The notes under the pieces were generated by a model. It was not told the origin of the DNA and made no database searches. It saw only the letters and a list, made by a program, of their open reading frames with translations. 64,000 bases of DNA, taken from NCBI GenBank assembly GCA_016699165.1, contig CP064963.1:2046001-2110000 (forward strand), written 5' to 3'. Of the stretch, positions 16,586-24,722 are shown one piece after another (the stretch's first letter is position 1; every line of letters begins with the position of its first letter). Source of the stretch: Candidatus Melainabacteria bacterium (lineage in GTDB: Bacteria > Cyanobacteriota > Vampirovibrionia > Obscuribacterales > Obscuribacteraceae). The translations under genes were made by a program, and so were the position numbers.

Positions 16586-16960
16586 ATGACAGACAAGAAA
16601 CCACTCTTTTCAGAACACGATAGAAAGATAATCGAATCTGCACCTATCGAACCAAAATCAGGGCCAGGATATGAATTACTTAAAGGCATTCTTATATGGC
16701 ACGACGAGACGCCGATGGGAATACCATTTGACACAATTGAAATACTGATTGATCTTCAGATAGCTAGAGCAATCAAATATCATGGTCGCAATCTGCCTGA
16801 ATTTTTAAACCCGGGTCGATATTTGAAATTGTGGGAACAAGCTCTCGAAGAAGGTTTGAAATGGCACGGATTTTTACCTGAAAGATTGAATTTAAGCGAT
16901 GAAGATAAAGCGTATTTTGAAAAAGCCCAAAAAGACGCTTCAAATGCTGAAGACTGGTAG
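16586..16960 (+). CDS. Small acidic hypothetical protein, operon end
   Basis: A 124-residue soluble protein of no recognised family, with alternating helices (PGYELLKGILIWHDETPMGI, AIKYHGRNLPEFLNPGRYLK). The open frame starts at 16559 inside the previous gene, but GAGG eight bases before the ATG at 16586 gives the better start, 10 bases after the upstream stop. This spacing makes it the probable last gene of the SPFH/DUF4178/DUF350 operon. It is convergent with the TetR gene, 14 bases between stops. No hydrophobic segment or cofactor motif is visible. Confidence 0.62.
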   Translation: MTDKKPLFSEHDRKIIESAPIEPKSGPGYELLKGILIWHDETPMGIPFDTIEILIDLQIARAIKYHGRNLPEFLNPGRYLKLWEQALEEGLKWHGFLPERLNLSDEDKAYFEKAQKDASNAEDW

Positions 16961-16974
16961 CCCAAAAGAGTTTT

Positions 16975-17562
16975 TTATTTCAAGCCTCGAAACAAAACCT
17001 GCAACAACTTTCTCAATGCCGGTTCTCGATCCTGCTCAATAAAATAAACGACTAAAGACGGGTGATGAAAACTTGTGGTGGCATCAAGAATTTGCTCGAC
17101 AATTTCTTGAGCGTCACCGCGAATAAGTTTTTGAGCCAATGCGCGCTCGACCAACTCTTTGAGTTGCAAACGCATCGTACTTATATGATGCTGAACAAAA
17201 GGCTTATCGATTTGCGCGCAAAAATTGAAAGCGCGATACAGCTCAGGATCGAATTGAACTTTCTCTCGTTTGGCTTTGTGCAACTCGACACACCAGTTGG
17301 TAATGCACTCTAAAGGGTTTTTAGATGGGTCACAATGAGCCGCAAGCTTTTCGTCCACGTCTAAGAGCCATTTTTCGGTCACCGCATCAAATAGGGCAGC
17401 CTTATCGGCAAAGTGGCTGTACAAAGCAGCGTGGGTTACACCCAAATCCTTCGCAATGTCGCTCAGTCGGACTTTCTCGTACCCAAACTTGCGCATCCGC
17501 TCGATTGTACAAGCAATGGCTTTTTGTTTTAATTGCTCAGATGTAAGTCCAGTTTTGGGCAT
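16975..17562 (-). CDS. TetR-family transcriptional repressor
   Basis: A 195-residue regulator with the TetR DNA-binding domain at residues 10-58: GYEKVRLSDIAKDLGVTHAA is followed by LYSHFADKAALFDAV, the standard helix-turn-helix and the F-x-x-K-x-x-L signature. The C-terminal domain is all helical and should bind a small ligand. It is divergent from the SDR gene at 17682, with a perfect 11-base inverted repeat at 17593-17622 in the shared promoter, so it very likely represses both itself and the reductase. Start is the ATG at 17562, with an upstream AGGACC-like site. Confidence 0.88.
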   Translation of the reverse strand: MPKTGLTSEQLKQKAIACTIERMRKFGYEKVRLSDIAKDLGVTHAALYSHFADKAALFDAVTEKWLLDVDEKLAAHCDPSKNPLECITNWCVELHKAKREKVQFDPELYRAFNFCAQIDKPFVQHHISTMRLQLKELVERALAQKLIRGDAQEIVEQILDATTSFHHPSLVVYFIEQDREPALRKLLQVLFRGLK

Positions 17563-17592
17563 TTGGCGGTTTGATTAGGTCCTCTACCTTTA

Positions 17593-17622
17593 TATCTTAC
17601 AAAACTTGCCATTTGTAAGATA
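17593..17622. promoter_or_regulatory. TetR operator palindrome
   Basis: Perfect inverted repeat: arm TATCTTACAAA, spacer ACTTGCCA, arm TTTGTAAGATA, in the 119-base space between the divergent tetR and SDR genes. Its size and central position fit a TetR-family operator. A weaker related pair, TTACAA at 17635-17640 and TTGTAA at 17658-17663, lies closer to the SDR gene and shares the TTACAA half-site, suggesting a second site. Confidence 0.7.
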
Positions 17623-17681
17623 CCCATGCTACAGTTACAAATAACAAAAAACGTAAGTTGTAATCATCCGGGGAGGAACCT

Positions 17682-18449
17682 ATGAAGATATCAAACAACA
17701 CTATCCTTATTACAGGTGGAACTAGCGGAATCGGCAGAGGTCTCGCCGAAGCTCTACACAAGAAGAACAATAAAGTCATTATCGCCGGACGCCGCAAAAA
17801 TCTTTTAGACGAAATCACTGCCAAAAATCCAGGTATGGAAGGTATCGAAATTGATGTGTCCGACCAAAAGCAAATTGAAAAATTCGCCGCGACAGTCAAA
17901 AGCAAATATCCAGAGTTGAATGTACTTATTAATAACGCTGGTATCACTACGCTCGAAGATTGGGACAACGACAACGTAGACGTTTCAGCCATTCACAACT
18001 TGATTGCAACGAATATTTCTGCCGTTATCGGCTTGACCGCCGCACTCTTGCCACAGCTCAAGAAAAACTCAAATCCAGCAGTTATCACAACTACATCTGG
18101 TTTGGCGTTTATTCCGCTTGCGATTGCACCAACCTATAGCGCGACCAAAGCGTTCTTACATTCTTGGTTACAGTCGTTGCGTTATCAATTGCGCGACTCT
18201 GGTGTTGAAATTTTGGAATTGGCTCCCCCATACGTTGCTACCGAATTTGGTGGCGAACAACAAGCAAACGATCCACGCGCTATGCCGCTTAACGAGTACG
18301 TATCAGAAGTGATGCAGATTCTAGAAAGTGGCAAAATGCCTGATGGAGAGATTCTTGTAGAACGCGTCAAAGATTTTCGTATCGCGGAGAGAAATGGTTC
18401 GTATAGTAACTTCTTTGAAGAGTTGAACAAGATGTTCAGCAATCACTAG
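17682..18449 (+). CDS. SDR oxidoreductase (DltE-like)
   Basis: A 255-residue classical short-chain dehydrogenase. Cofactor motif TGGTSGIGRGLAEAL at residues 11-25, NNAG at about 86-89, catalytic Ser in TTTSGLAF and the Tyr-Lys pair in YSATKAFLHSW, then the P-P-Y-V-A-T-E-F motif after strand 6. The sequence is closest in feel to DltE/YdfG-type oxidoreductases whose substrate is unknown; it prefers NADP(H) or NAD(H) by the RR after strand 2 (AGRRKN, so NADP likely). GGGGAGGAACC before the ATG is a strong ribosome site. It is controlled, by inference, by the divergent TetR. Confidence 0.88.
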   Translation: MKISNNTILITGGTSGIGRGLAEALHKKNNKVIIAGRRKNLLDEITAKNPGMEGIEIDVSDQKQIEKFAATVKSKYPELNVLINNAGITTLEDWDNDNVDVSAIHNLIATNISAVIGLTAALLPQLKKNSNPAVITTTSGLAFIPLAIAPTYSATKAFLHSWLQSLRYQLRDSGVEILELAPPYVATEFGGEQQANDPRAMPLNEYVSEVMQILESGKMPDGEILVERVKDFRIAERNGSYSNFFEELNKMFSNH

Positions 18450-18472
18450 AACTGAATTTGTGAAATAAATGT

Positions 18473-18503
18473 ATCGCCGTCATGATGAAAATATGGCGGC
18501 GAT
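18473..18503. terminator. Bidirectional hairpin between SDR and hicB
   Basis: ATCGCCGTCAT, nine-base loop, ATGGCGGCGAT: 11-base stem with one G-T wobble, located between the convergent stops at 18449 and 18516. The T-run after it is short (GTAATTT), so it may be a weak intrinsic terminator used from both sides. Confidence 0.5.
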
Positions 18504-18515
18504 GTAATTTGCAGG

Positions 18516-19031
18516 TCACTTACTTTTATTTGATTTAAAAGACTCAGTATTTTTCAGTACTCTATCAATTTTCTTTTCTACTGACTCTAATCTTCGTTCG
18601 AGACTAATTGGGACTTTTCGAGACCCATACTTCAAAGTTCCAGAATCTTTGACTAAAAATTCAGTATCAGGATTGGCGGAATTCGATTTTCCTGAAAGGA
18701 GATGATACGAGAGCAGAAAGTCAACAACTTCACCTTGGCTGCATCCCTTTTCCGCGGCCAAATCTTTTATGGATTTCTTAGTATTTGGCTGCACATCCAC
18801 ATTCAGAGCGATTCGATTCTTAGCTGGCCTGCCAGGATAATCATACTTCAGTTCTCCTTCCAAATAAGCTTCATAAGCATCATCAAGTATGTCGCAAAAC
18901 TCTTTCAATGCTTCACTCTCGGAATCGCCAACTCCTATGACTGAATCTATCAGCGGAGAAGATACGATAAAGCAATCGTCCTCCACTGACCACCGAGTTA
19001 CTGCTGTATTTTTAATTGCTTTTTTATTCAT
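18516..19031 (-). CDS. hicB: HicB-like antitoxin with long C-terminal extension
   Basis: A 171-residue protein. Residues about 12-60 show the HicB fold (TRWSVEDDCFIVSSPLID, then VIGVGDSESEALKEFCDIL), a partially degraded RNase H-like domain that covers the HicA toxin. The middle carries PAKNRIALNVDV and an RHH-like segment (PNTKKSIKDLAAEKGCSQGE), the usual DNA-binding part for autorepression. The last 55 residues, ending RRLESVEKKIDRVL, form an added charged helix. The hicA-like gene lies 7 bases upstream on the same strand, the usual toxin-first order. Confidence 0.82.
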   Translation of the reverse strand: MNKKAIKNTAVTRWSVEDDCFIVSSPLIDSVIGVGDSESEALKEFCDILDDAYEAYLEGELKYDYPGRPAKNRIALNVDVQPNTKKSIKDLAAEKGCSQGEVVDFLLSYHLLSGKSNSANPDTEFLVKDSGTLKYGSRKVPISLERRLESVEKKIDRVLKNTESFKSNKSK

Positions 19032-19038
19032 TTGGTTT

Positions 19039-19260
19039 CTACTGTTGTCTCTGAACGTTTCGCTTAAATTGAATTTTTTTCTCGAAAAGTTTCACGTAAG
19101 GCTCTTTCACCTTACGTCCTGAAACTGTAGCGAATCCTGAAACCCACGCCCCGTCTAAATCATCGTATATAGCCCATTCTTTTTTCTTTTTCACTAAGGA
19201 ACAATTCCATTTTTTAGCGTGCTTTTCAAAATCTCGCAGTTCGATAAGTTTGGCACTCAA
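19039..19260 (-). CDS. HicA-like toxin, divergent
   Basis: A 73-residue basic protein preceding hicB. The N-terminal helix ELRDFEKHAKKWNCSLVKKK followed by beta strands EWAIYDDLDG and WVSGFATVSG follows the dsRBD-like order of HicA mRNA interferases. It lacks the G-S-H-H-x-Y motif with the catalytic histidine; the only His is His14 in the first helix. It is therefore either a diverged HicA using other residues or an inactive one. Assignment rests on size, fold order and position beside HicB. A good purine-rich site (GGAGAAAGAGGC) precedes the ATG. Confidence 0.6.
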   Translation of the reverse strand: MSAKLIELRDFEKHAKKWNCSLVKKKKEWAIYDDLDGAWVSGFATVSGRKVKEPYVKLFEKKIQFKRNVQRQQ

Positions 19261-19376
19261 AGCCTCTTTCTCCTGCTCCTGCCATTTATTATATTTTTGG
19301 CAGAACTTATTGTCAAGTCCTAAACAAGCTAGGGAATGATGACTGTTCGTCCTCTTTCATAGAGTAGAATTTCATT

Positions 19377-20303
19377 GTGTTCGAACTCTATACCTACGAA
19401 GCAATTTACGCCCTGAACGAAGCGCAAAAAATTGCGCAACAAATGGGCTCGCTTTCTATTGAGCCTGAACACATATTGCTTGGGCTTCGCAAAGAGGGAG
19501 TTGGCTCTGCGGCTCGATTATTAAGGCGGAAAAAAATTTCATTCGACGACCTTAAGAAGCTGTTTCAGCTTGACACACACCCCGTTTCTAGCCACACGAA
19601 GATTGGCTTCTCAGCGATTAGCAACGAGATTCTTATTTCGGTGTACAACGAAGCGAAAGAGTCTGACAGCTCCTTGATAGGTCAAAAAGAACTTTTCCTC
19701 AAACTTGTTGAAATTAGTGAGTCGGTTGGGGCCAAACTAAAAGAATTAAATGCAACTCCTACCGAAGACGAGCTTGAACTCTTAGATTCGAAGGAGTATG
19801 GAAATACTCTCGATATTCAGCCAGCAAAGCCTGGCGTCTTGGAAAATCTGCAAGCTTTAAATCTAACTGAAATATGGTGCCTTCATTCCTTTTTTATTCA
19901 AACCGGATCACTTAGAGAAATCACTATTAAGGGTCTAGATGCGGCGCAAAAGGAATCGCTGCTAGACTTCATTCGCCAGAAATTTGTTGTCTTGGGTGAC
20001 CTGATTGTGTGTAGTGAAGAAGGCGAGACTCAGCCGATTCGAGTAAAGCTTGGTCCTGCAGATATAAATGGCTGGAGTTGGGACGAAAACGAAATTATTT
20101 TTGACCTGATGCCAGGAGACTTCATAGATACAAGATTGAAAACTGCCGCTCTCAGTTTCATGGCAGAAATATCGCAATTTCTGAGCATTTCAATTTCAAT
20201 GGCAGACGAGAGTCTCAACGCTGAACCCATGATCGTGATCCATCCAGACAGCTCCATAGAAATACATCAAGAGCGAGAACTGCAAGAGCAATCACTAAAC
20301 TAG
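19377..20303 (+). CDS. Clp_N domain protein with unknown C-terminal domain
   Basis: A 308-residue protein starting at a GTG (MFELYTYEAIYALNEAQKIA). Residues 1-66 form a good Clp_N half-repeat (LSIEPEHILLGLRKEG) and 74-138 a worn one (SLIGQKELFLKLVEISES), where the E-H pair is lost. From about residue 155 the protein changes to an unrelated alpha/beta domain (LTEIWCLHSFFIQTGSLREI, VKLGPADINGWSWDENEI) that I do not recognise; a region reading RQKFVVLGDLIVCSEEGETQ suggests a small ferredoxin-like sheet. This is a third ATPase-free Clp_N protein within 20 kb. Monocistronic, followed by a hairpin element. Confidence 0.78.
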   Translation: MFELYTYEAIYALNEAQKIAQQMGSLSIEPEHILLGLRKEGVGSAARLLRRKKISFDDLKKLFQLDTHPVSSHTKIGFSAISNEILISVYNEAKESDSSLIGQKELFLKLVEISESVGAKLKELNATPTEDELELLDSKEYGNTLDIQPAKPGVLENLQALNLTEIWCLHSFFIQTGSLREITIKGLDAAQKESLLDFIRQKFVVLGDLIVCSEEGETQPIRVKLGPADINGWSWDENEIIFDLMPGDFIDTRLKTAALSFMAEISQFLSISISMADESLNAEPMIVIHPDSSIEIHQERELQEQSLN

Positions 20304-20339
20304 ATTAGGCACTTCGGCTTTCGTGTATCACTTTATTCT

Positions 20340-20375
20340 TTTCGTAGAGCGCTAAGCGCTAAGCGCTCCGCGAAA
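20340..20375. repeat. GAGCGCT hairpin element, copy 1
   Basis: TTTCGTAGAGCGCT, an eight-base loop AAGCGCTA, then AGCGCTCCGCGAAA: a 14-base stem with two mismatches. It lies between convergent stops at 20303 and 20459. The right half (AAGCGCTCCGCGAAA) recurs at 34532-34548, where the stem is perfect. Probably a dispersed bidirectional terminator or a small palindromic repeat. Confidence 0.65.
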
Positions 20376-20458
20376 GTTTAAAAGTGACGTGCCCAACTTT
20401 GTGTTAGATGAATACTTGATTTTCTGACGGTATCAAAGTTTTTCGAGCGAATCAAATC

Positions 20459-21280
20459 CTATTCGCTTTTTTCTTCTTCTTTTTTGACTTTGAAGAATTC
20501 TTCAAATTGTCGTTGCGAAATGCCTTGAGCTTTTAAAAACCAGTGCTTAACGCGAGAGATGATGCCGGTTTGCGGCATTTGATAAACACCAGAGCGAACA
20601 TTGGCGATACGATTGCGATCGAGTTCGTACTTAACTTTTGCCATGTCAGATTTTAATTCGTCTGTTTTATATGCAAGACGCATTGCGCGATCTGTTTGTT
20701 CTTGCAAATCGGGAATGAGCTTCAGCTCCATGTCTTGCGAAGCAATCTTGGCTCTGTCTTCAACGCGATCTGTAAGCAGTTTGATGATTGTGTCTTGAGC
20801 TTCAACGAGTGAGCGACGCAAATCTGCAATCTCGTGATCTCTATCTTCGATGATGATTCTGATTTCTTCTAATTGCGGATGGCTCAAATCGAGCTTGGTA
20901 TCAGTTGGAATTGTCGCCGGAAGATCTCCGCCATCTTTGCGAAGCATTTGAGCGAAACCTTCAAGGAAGGTTACCAATTCGTTGCGGCTGACCTTATCCA
21001 CTGGCTCGCCGTTAATTTGAGCTAATTTGTCTGTGGCGTCGGCTTTGTTACCGCTTTCTAAAGTTTCGCTAACTGTCTCAGGATTGCAATCAACTTCTTT
21101 CTCGGAAGGAAGGACAGATTTCAGTTCCACTTCGATGCGCTCCTGGGTAGTTGCTACAGTCTCGTTAGCCTGGGCAGCTTCTGCGGGCGCTTTGGTTTCT
21201 TTGCCCTCTTCAACAAAAAGCTTTTCGATTGATTCGGATGTAACACCTTTTGGTGCAGAAGAAGCGTCGGATGTATTCAT
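20459..21280 (-). CDS. Acidic coiled-coil protein beside the elongasome genes
   Basis: A 273-residue soluble protein. The first 100 residues are acidic and disordered-looking; residues about 100-120 (RNELVTFLEGFAQMLRKDGG) begin a folded part, followed by a long coiled coil (about 133-225, IRIIIEDRDHEIADLRRSLV and ELKSDMAKVKYELDRNRIAN) and a C-terminal region with a conserved-looking WFLKAQGISQRQFEEFFKV. No family recognised. It lies 202 bases downstream of mrdA on the same strand, at the end of the mreBCD-mrdA block, so a role in cell shape or division is plausible by position only. Confidence 0.6.
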   Translation of the reverse strand: MNTSDASSAPKGVTSESIEKLFVEEGKETKAPAEAAQANETVATTQERIEVELKSVLPSEKEVDCNPETVSETLESGNKADATDKLAQINGEPVDKVSRNELVTFLEGFAQMLRKDGGDLPATIPTDTKLDLSHPQLEEIRIIIEDRDHEIADLRRSLVEAQDTIIKLLTDRVEDRAKIASQDMELKLIPDLQEQTDRAMRLAYKTDELKSDMAKVKYELDRNRIANVRSGVYQMPQTGIISRVKHWFLKAQGISQRQFEEFFKVKKEEEKSE

Positions 21281-21482
21281 ATATTCGTGAAACTCACCGG
21301 TTTATGTGGGACGAAAAAAGCGCAGAATGTACCAAGCCAATTATCTCCACAACCCCCAGAAAAGTCTAGGATGGGCATTTTTATATATGTACAATCTCAA
21401 TACGATAGTGGCATATACGGTGAATATCTAAGTCGTATTTAATTGCGGAAAAGATACAAAATCTAATTTATTTAAAAATTGG

Positions 21483-23300
21483 TTAGTGGCGAGGCTTGGC
21501 TGCAGGCTTCTTGGGTTTAGCGTCAGTAACACCTGGAATGGGCGTCTTTTTGATACCGAAATATTCTTGCAAAACCATTTTGGCGAGCGGCGCAGCAGCT
21601 GTACCACCATGACCGCCATGCTCGACGAATGCGCAAATTGCGATCTCGGGTTTTTCAGACGGCGCATAACAGCAAAACCACCCATGCGTTTTACTGCCTT
21701 TGGGAGGAGCTTCAGCAGATCCAGTTTTTCCAGATATTGCAACTTCAGGCATGTTGACGCGACCGGCAGTACCGCCCTGTACAACAGCTCTCAAGCCGTC
21801 CGAAATCACTTTCATATACTCTGGTTTGATTTTCCAGATTTCAGGCTTAGGAGGAGGAACCTGACGGTCACCAATTTTAATAACAAGATGCGAGAAGGGA
21901 ACGCGACCTTTCATTGCCAGTCCCGAATAAATGCGCGCGCCTTGAACCGGCGTTAGCTGAATAAAGGTCTGACCAATAGACATGTGGAGCGTGTTTCCGG
22001 GATACCATTTTTCGTGCATCCGGCGCAATTTCCATTCTGAGTCTGGAACAGTTCCTGATCTCTCATTGGGAAGCTCTACGCCAGTAGGTCTTCCAGCACC
22101 AAGTATATTGCCCCACTTCTTGATCATCTCGGGCGTCATTTTCAAAGCCATGGTGTAGAACGCGGTGTCGCGCGACCATTGCATACATTTAACTAGATCG
22201 AAAAGACCACTTGCGCTGGTCCAGTCGTGAAATGTGAAGCCACCAAGGGAGACACCACCACTTACGTGAATTTTGTCGCCTGGTTTAATTACTTTGTAAT
22301 CGAGTGCGGCAAGCATTGTAATTGGCTTCCAAATTGAACCTGGCGGAAAACCAGATAGCGCGCGGTTATGCAGCGGGTGACTTGGATGACTTAATAATTT
22401 GCGATCTTCTTTTGTAAGACGACGAGTAAACACATTTGGGTCATAACTTGGTCGTGATACCAAAGCTAGTATCTCGCCCGATTGAGGATCCATCGCCACA
22501 ATCGCACCAGATTTTTCACCAAGAGCCTGATAGGCACAGCGTTGCAAATTCAAATCCAAAGACAAAATAATGGGCTGACCAGGAATTGCCTTTTTGGTAA
22601 TAATTGGCTTTGCGGTTTCGCCCGACGATTGACCCATCGCGTTTACCCGCACACGCTGCTCGCCATCGACGCCACGTAACTGATCGTCATACAGTTTTTC
22701 GATTCCAGCTTGTCCAACAACATCGCCCATTTTTCTATCGGGACGGCGCAGCATCTGCGGTTTTGTGATTTCACCACAATATCCAAGTACATGCGCGGTC
22801 ATTTCGGCGTGCGGATAAGTTCGGCTTATGTCAGGGAGGATATCAATTCCTGGAAGAAATAATTTCTGCTCATAGAATTTGCTTACGTGCTCAAGATTTA
22901 AATCGTGCTCTATAACAATAGGCAGAACCGAGCTTGAGGCCTTGGCTTTCATCAGTCTGTCAAATACTTCGGCGTATTCTAAATCTAGAATTTTAGCGAT
23001 GCGTGTAGCCAAATCTTGAACATGTTCGAGCTGATTGGGTACAGCAATCATAGATAAAGACTGTTTGTTGGTGGCAAGCAAATTACCGTGCCTGTCATAC
23101 AAACTACCGCGTGGTGCGCGCAAGAATGTGACGCGAGTAGAATTATCTTCGGCAGCGGTTTTGTAATACTTATTTTGAATAATCTGCAACCATGTCAAAC
23201 GAAGTAACAACAAAACCATGGCAGTGATGATCACAAACGCCAGTACAAAAGCTTTACCGGCGACTTGATCTGAAAATTTATGGGAAGAAATACTTTTCAT
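21483..23300 (-). CDS. mrdA: Penicillin-binding protein 2 (elongasome transpeptidase)
   Basis: A 605-residue class B PBP that cross-links peptidoglycan during cell elongation, working with RodA and MreBCD at the inner membrane. One N-terminal membrane helix (about 18-40), a dimerisation/pedestal domain (RAPRGSLYDRHGNLLATN), and a transpeptidase domain with the S-x-x-K motif (FPPGSIWKP; the Ser is nucleophile), S-R-D as the second motif (MQWSRDTAFY) and K-T-G (ISGKTGSAEAP). The C terminus is Lys/Pro-rich. The start overlaps mreD by four bases (ATGA), so the operon is coupled. rodA is not in the window. Confidence 0.93.
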   Translation of the reverse strand: MKSISSHKFSDQVAGKAFVLAFVIITAMVLLLLRLTWLQIIQNKYYKTAAEDNSTRVTFLRAPRGSLYDRHGNLLATNKQSLSMIAVPNQLEHVQDLATRIAKILDLEYAEVFDRLMKAKASSSVLPIVIEHDLNLEHVSKFYEQKLFLPGIDILPDISRTYPHAEMTAHVLGYCGEITKPQMLRRPDRKMGDVVGQAGIEKLYDDQLRGVDGEQRVRVNAMGQSSGETAKPIITKKAIPGQPIILSLDLNLQRCAYQALGEKSGAIVAMDPQSGEILALVSRPSYDPNVFTRRLTKEDRKLLSHPSHPLHNRALSGFPPGSIWKPITMLAALDYKVIKPGDKIHVSGGVSLGGFTFHDWTSASGLFDLVKCMQWSRDTAFYTMALKMTPEMIKKWGNILGAGRPTGVELPNERSGTVPDSEWKLRRMHEKWYPGNTLHMSIGQTFIQLTPVQGARIYSGLAMKGRVPFSHLVIKIGDRQVPPPKPEIWKIKPEYMKVISDGLRAVVQGGTAGRVNMPEVAISGKTGSAEAPPKGSKTHGWFCCYAPSEKPEIAICAFVEHGGHGGTAAAPLAKMVLQEYFGIKKTPIPGVTDAKPKKPAAKPRH

Positions 23301-23899
23301 CGTTGATCAGAAAGCTCCCTGAATCTAAGGAACTCATACCATCCACGCATGGGAAAAAATATAAACGGCGCTAACAGTGAATTGAGCGATGCTTCGATAA
23401 GCGAGACTCTCACTAGATTTTCAAGCACACCTGGTCTGCCCACTGCATAAAGCTGAGCTGCCATAATCAGCTCTGACATAAAGGTAAAAACAAACACCAG
23501 TGGAATACAAAATATAATTGCTCGATTAAAATTGCGCAGACAAAAATATCCAGCACTCCAGCCTACAAGCGGGTAGCAGATTGGATAAATTGGCAGAATA
23601 GAATTATAAAGCGCAGCAAATGCCGCTCCTAAAAGTGCACCACTGATAGAACCAGACAAAACTTGCCTGAGCATAACTTCTTTCCAGGTGCTCAAACGCA
23701 ATTCATCCAAAGTTGGCGCTTTGACTGGCGATCCCCAGGTCACTGACCAGACAATAATGAAAGTCAAAGCAAGATTACACTGGACGTTAAATAGTGTCAG
23801 TCTGCTCAAAATACAAAGCTGCAAAATCCATATGAACGAAATAATGAGAGCGACAATGCCTATCGCGCCTATTCTTCGTTGTGTACGAATTGCAAGCAT
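23297..23899 (-). CDS. mreD: Rod shape-determining membrane protein MreD
   Basis: A 200-residue polytopic protein with five to six predicted membrane helices (for example IGIVALIISFIWILQLCIL and YPLVGWSAGYFCLRNF). MreD sequences are weakly conserved; the assignment rests on size, topology and its position between mreC and mrdA, which is the universal order. The start is an ATG 13 bases after the mreC stop, and the stop overlaps mrdA. Confidence 0.85.
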   Translation of the reverse strand: MLAIRTQRRIGAIGIVALIISFIWILQLCILSRLTLFNVQCNLALTFIIVWSVTWGSPVKAPTLDELRLSTWKEVMLRQVLSGSISGALLGAAFAALYNSILPIYPICYPLVGWSAGYFCLRNFNRAIIFCIPLVFVFTFMSELIMAAQLYAVGRPGVLENLVRVSLIEASLNSLLAPFIFFPMRGWYEFLRFRELSDQR

Positions 23900-23912
23900 T
23901 ACCGGGCTAACC

Positions 23913-24701
23913 TCAGATTGGCGGTAGGACCAGGACTTGATCCAGGTCGAAGCAATTTTCAGCCAGTTTCACATCTATCTGCATAGAAGCACCATTGGTA
24001 TCACGACGAATCGAAGCCACTTCGCCGACCGGGTGGTTGTCAGGGAAAGCGCCACCTTTACCGTAGCAAATAATTTTGTCGCCAACATCTACATTGGTTC
24101 CAACTGGAACATAATCGATGATTGCCAAATTGGGTCCATTGCCCGAAATAATACCAGGCAAGCCAATTCGCTTAATGACCACACCTAATTTCTGCTCAGG
24201 GTCTGTGATTAATCGAACAACACTTGCATGTTCGCTTGTACTGAAGACTTGACCAACGACACCATCAGCGGTGATAACAGCAGAACCTTTCACTACGCCA
24301 TCAGCCTGACCTTTGTCGAGCACAACCTGCTCATACCAGTTGTCTGGCTCACGTGCACTCACTTCTGCAGCAACTGCTTTGCGAGACATCTTGTCGCGCA
24401 GACCAAGCATTTTGCGCAGATTATTGGTGTCACGCGCCTGACGCTTTATTGTCGCCAACTCAATCTCGGTTTTAGCAAGCTTGCCTTCGAGTTCTCGAAT
24501 ACGCTCGGTAGACTCGAAAACTTTGTCTGCCAGGTCACGCGTAGACTTAACCTGATAAATACTTTTGGTCAGTCCGGCAGAAACCCATGTGCTTGCAGTC
24601 ATCAAAAATCCCGATGCAGGACCTGCCAGCATAATTAGGATTATGACCAGAAACACTGCCTCGGCAATGTGTTCTGCCTGATCATTTGAGCGCGATAACA
24701 A
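23913..24701 (-). CDS. mreC: Rod shape-determining protein MreC
   Basis: A 262-residue bitopic periplasmic scaffold that links the MreB cytoskeleton to PBP2. An N-terminal membrane helix (about 13-36), a coiled coil (about 58-100, TERIRELEGKLAKTEIELAT, NLRKMLGLRDK), and the tandem beta-barrel domain with VVLDKGQADGVVKGSAVITA, GVVGQVFSTSEHASVVRLIT and GDKIICYGKGGAFPDNHPVG. The start is a TTG with AAGG nine bases upstream; no ATG is available nearer the first helix. It lies 21 bases after mreB. Confidence 0.93.
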   Translation of the reverse strand: MLSRSNDQAEHIAEAVFLVIILIMLAGPASGFLMTASTWVSAGLTKSIYQVKSTRDLADKVFESTERIRELEGKLAKTEIELATIKRQARDTNNLRKMLGLRDKMSRKAVAAEVSAREPDNWYEQVVLDKGQADGVVKGSAVITADGVVGQVFSTSEHASVVRLITDPEQKLGVVIKRIGLPGIISGNGPNLAIIDYVPVGTNVDVGDKIICYGKGGAFPDNHPVGEVASIRRDTNGASMQIDVKLAENCFDLDQVLVLPPI

Positions 24702-24722
24702 CTTGAGCTGCCTTGTTTTCGA

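Noticed and set aside
20340..20375. Cyanobacterial HIP1 repeat
   Set aside because: HIP1 is GCGATCGC; the element here has a GCGCT core, so it is a different repeat.
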